Of a DNA stretch of 64,000 nucleotides, positions 63,462 through 64,000 are shown one piece after another (position 1 is the stretch's first letter; every line of letters starts with the position of its first letter). The stretch spans positions 1 through 64,000 of the forward strand of contig NZ_CANNDO010000009.1 of NCBI RefSeq assembly GCF_947503385.1, read 5' to 3'. The stretch is from an uncultured Tateyamaria sp. Lineage in GTDB: Bacteria; Pseudomonadota; Alphaproteobacteria; Rhodobacterales; Rhodobacteraceae. A program made the translations under genes and the position numbers. The notes beneath the pieces are model-generated. The model was not told the origin of the DNA, did no database searches, and saw only the letters and a program-made list of their open reading frames with translations.

Positions 63462-64000
63462 TCAGATCAACAATCCGCCGTCACTGTCATCGCCCGCCTG
63501 TTCCATCAGCACATCCAGATCGGGCACCACAACGGAACGTTTGCCCTGCAAAACGATAATGCCTTCACGTTTCAGCGCTGAGATTTGGCGGCTGACCGTC
63601 TCAAGCGTCAGCCCAAGATAGTCTGCCATCGCTTCGCGTGTCAGGGGCAGTTCAAACTGTACGGTCCGGGTGTGCTTTGGCCCCAGCACCGCGTCGCGAT
63701 GCGCAAAAATGGCCAGCAAGGACGCGATTTTTTCCCGCGCGGTCTTGCGACCCAGCACCAGCATCCACTCGCGCGCCGCATCCAACTCGTCCAGCGTCAT
63801 CTCCAGCAGGCGTTCGGCCACATGCGGCGTGGTCACCATCATCTGCTCGAACGGCTTTTTGCGGAAACAGCACATCACCAGATCGGTGACCGCGACAACA
63901 TCATAGCTCGCCCCGGACCGGCCCGGCCGACCCACAAAATCCGACGCCAGCAGCAAGCCCACCATCTGGCGGCGCCCGTCTTCCATGGTCTGCGTCAGCG
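63462..64000 (-). CDS. fnrL: Crp/Fnr-family regulator FnrL, 5-prime end outside window
   Basis: The C-terminal ~179 residues are present; the frame is open to the window edge (LTQT before MEDGRRQMVG). Visible are part of the sensory domain (FVGRPGRSGASYDVVAVTDLV), the dimerisation helix and the HTH (LTREAMADYLGLTLETVSRQISALKREGII) with the E-x2-S-R DNA contacts of FNR. The iron-sulfur cysteines of the N-terminus would lie beyond 64000. It is next to the cbb3 genes, whose promoters carry FNR boxes, and probably controls them. Confidence 0.9.
   Translation of the reverse strand, partial: LTQTMEDGRRQMVGLLLASDFVGRPGRSGASYDVVAVTDLVMCCFRKKPFEQMMVTTPHVAERLLEMTLDELDAAREWMLVLGRKTAREKIASLLAIFAHRDAVLGPKHTRTVQFELPLTREAMADYLGLTLETVSRQISALKREGIIVLQGKRSVVVPDLDVLMEQAGDDSDGGLLI

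Noticed and set aside
1-64000. CRISPR arrays, insertion sequences, prophage or toxin-antitoxin pairs
   Set aside because: No regular direct repeats with spacers, no transposase or integrase motifs and no phage genes were seen on either strand.

Overview
This 64 kb window is a high-GC chromosomal segment of a marine Roseobacter-type alphaproteobacterium (Rhodobacteraceae). The evidence is a dihydroxypropanesulfonate (DHPS) cluster served by a TRAP transporter, a MipZ division ATPase, an Entner-Doudoroff edd-eda pair, an aerobic benzoyl-CoA (box) cluster and a cbb3 oxidase region next to an FnrL-like regulator. I see no phage, insertion sequence, transposase or CRISPR array.

Layout. 1-8103: hps operon on the minus strand (small membrane protein, TRAP genes, hpsN, hpsO, hpsP, uspA, start of comD) with a divergent LacI-family regulator and two tandem LacI-type operators between them. 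8233-10692: edd-eda. 10876-13652: mipZ, a phospholipase D-like protein and a secreted esterase. 13718-21302: homogentisate pathway (MarR regulator, hmgA, two tiny membrane ORFs, maiA, fahA) continuing into a metallo-beta-lactamase-fold protein, a DinB-like protein, a small membrane protein, an FAD aromatic hydroxylase and DUF2783. 21394-27684: RidA, glutamine amidotransferase, cytosine-deaminase-like amidohydrolase, FAD-linked oxidase, an orphan oligopeptide-type binding protein and a DUF2165 membrane protein, forming a module of unknown substrate. 27681-40326: box cluster (3-hydroxyacyl-CoA dehydrogenase C-terminal domain, boxR, flavodoxin, tiny Cys-rich protein, boxB, boxC, hydrolase, bclA, feruloyl-CoA synthase-like ligase, TRAP transporter). 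40441-43376: DMGDH-like enzyme and an ACT protein. 43642-48418: tRNA-Met, hemE, hemC, an AidB-type acyl-CoA dehydrogenase and hemF. 48559-53154: atypical SDR, RsmC-like methyltransferase, clpS, HAD phosphatase and a D,D-carboxypeptidase with SPOR domain. 53234-64000: ccoGHIS, LysR with two divergent small ORFs, ccoNOQP, a double-domain Usp and the C-terminal part of fnrL.

How it works together. The left end imports and oxidises DHPS to sulfolactate and, through ComDE-type decarboxylation, onward. The middle feeds aromatic compounds (homogentisate, benzoate, probably hydroxycinnamates) to central metabolism. The right end builds a high-affinity cytochrome cbb3 oxidase whose two operons each carry an FNR-type box, with the likely regulator gene nearby. 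Several tiny genes were found by direct translation: two between hmgA and maiA, a Cys-rich one after boxB, ccoS, and a 46-codon ORF beside the LysR gene.

Most interesting points: boxA is absent from its usual place and a flavodoxin plus a four-cysteine microprotein sit there; TGCA-N6-TGCA sites (BzdR/BoxR type) occur at two box promoters; both TRAP operons carry a perfect hairpin just after dctP; two enzyme-like proteins (MBL fold, SDR) lack key catalytic residues; and two families of dispersed palindromic repeats follow gene ends. All function calls come from reading the sequence; no database search was run.
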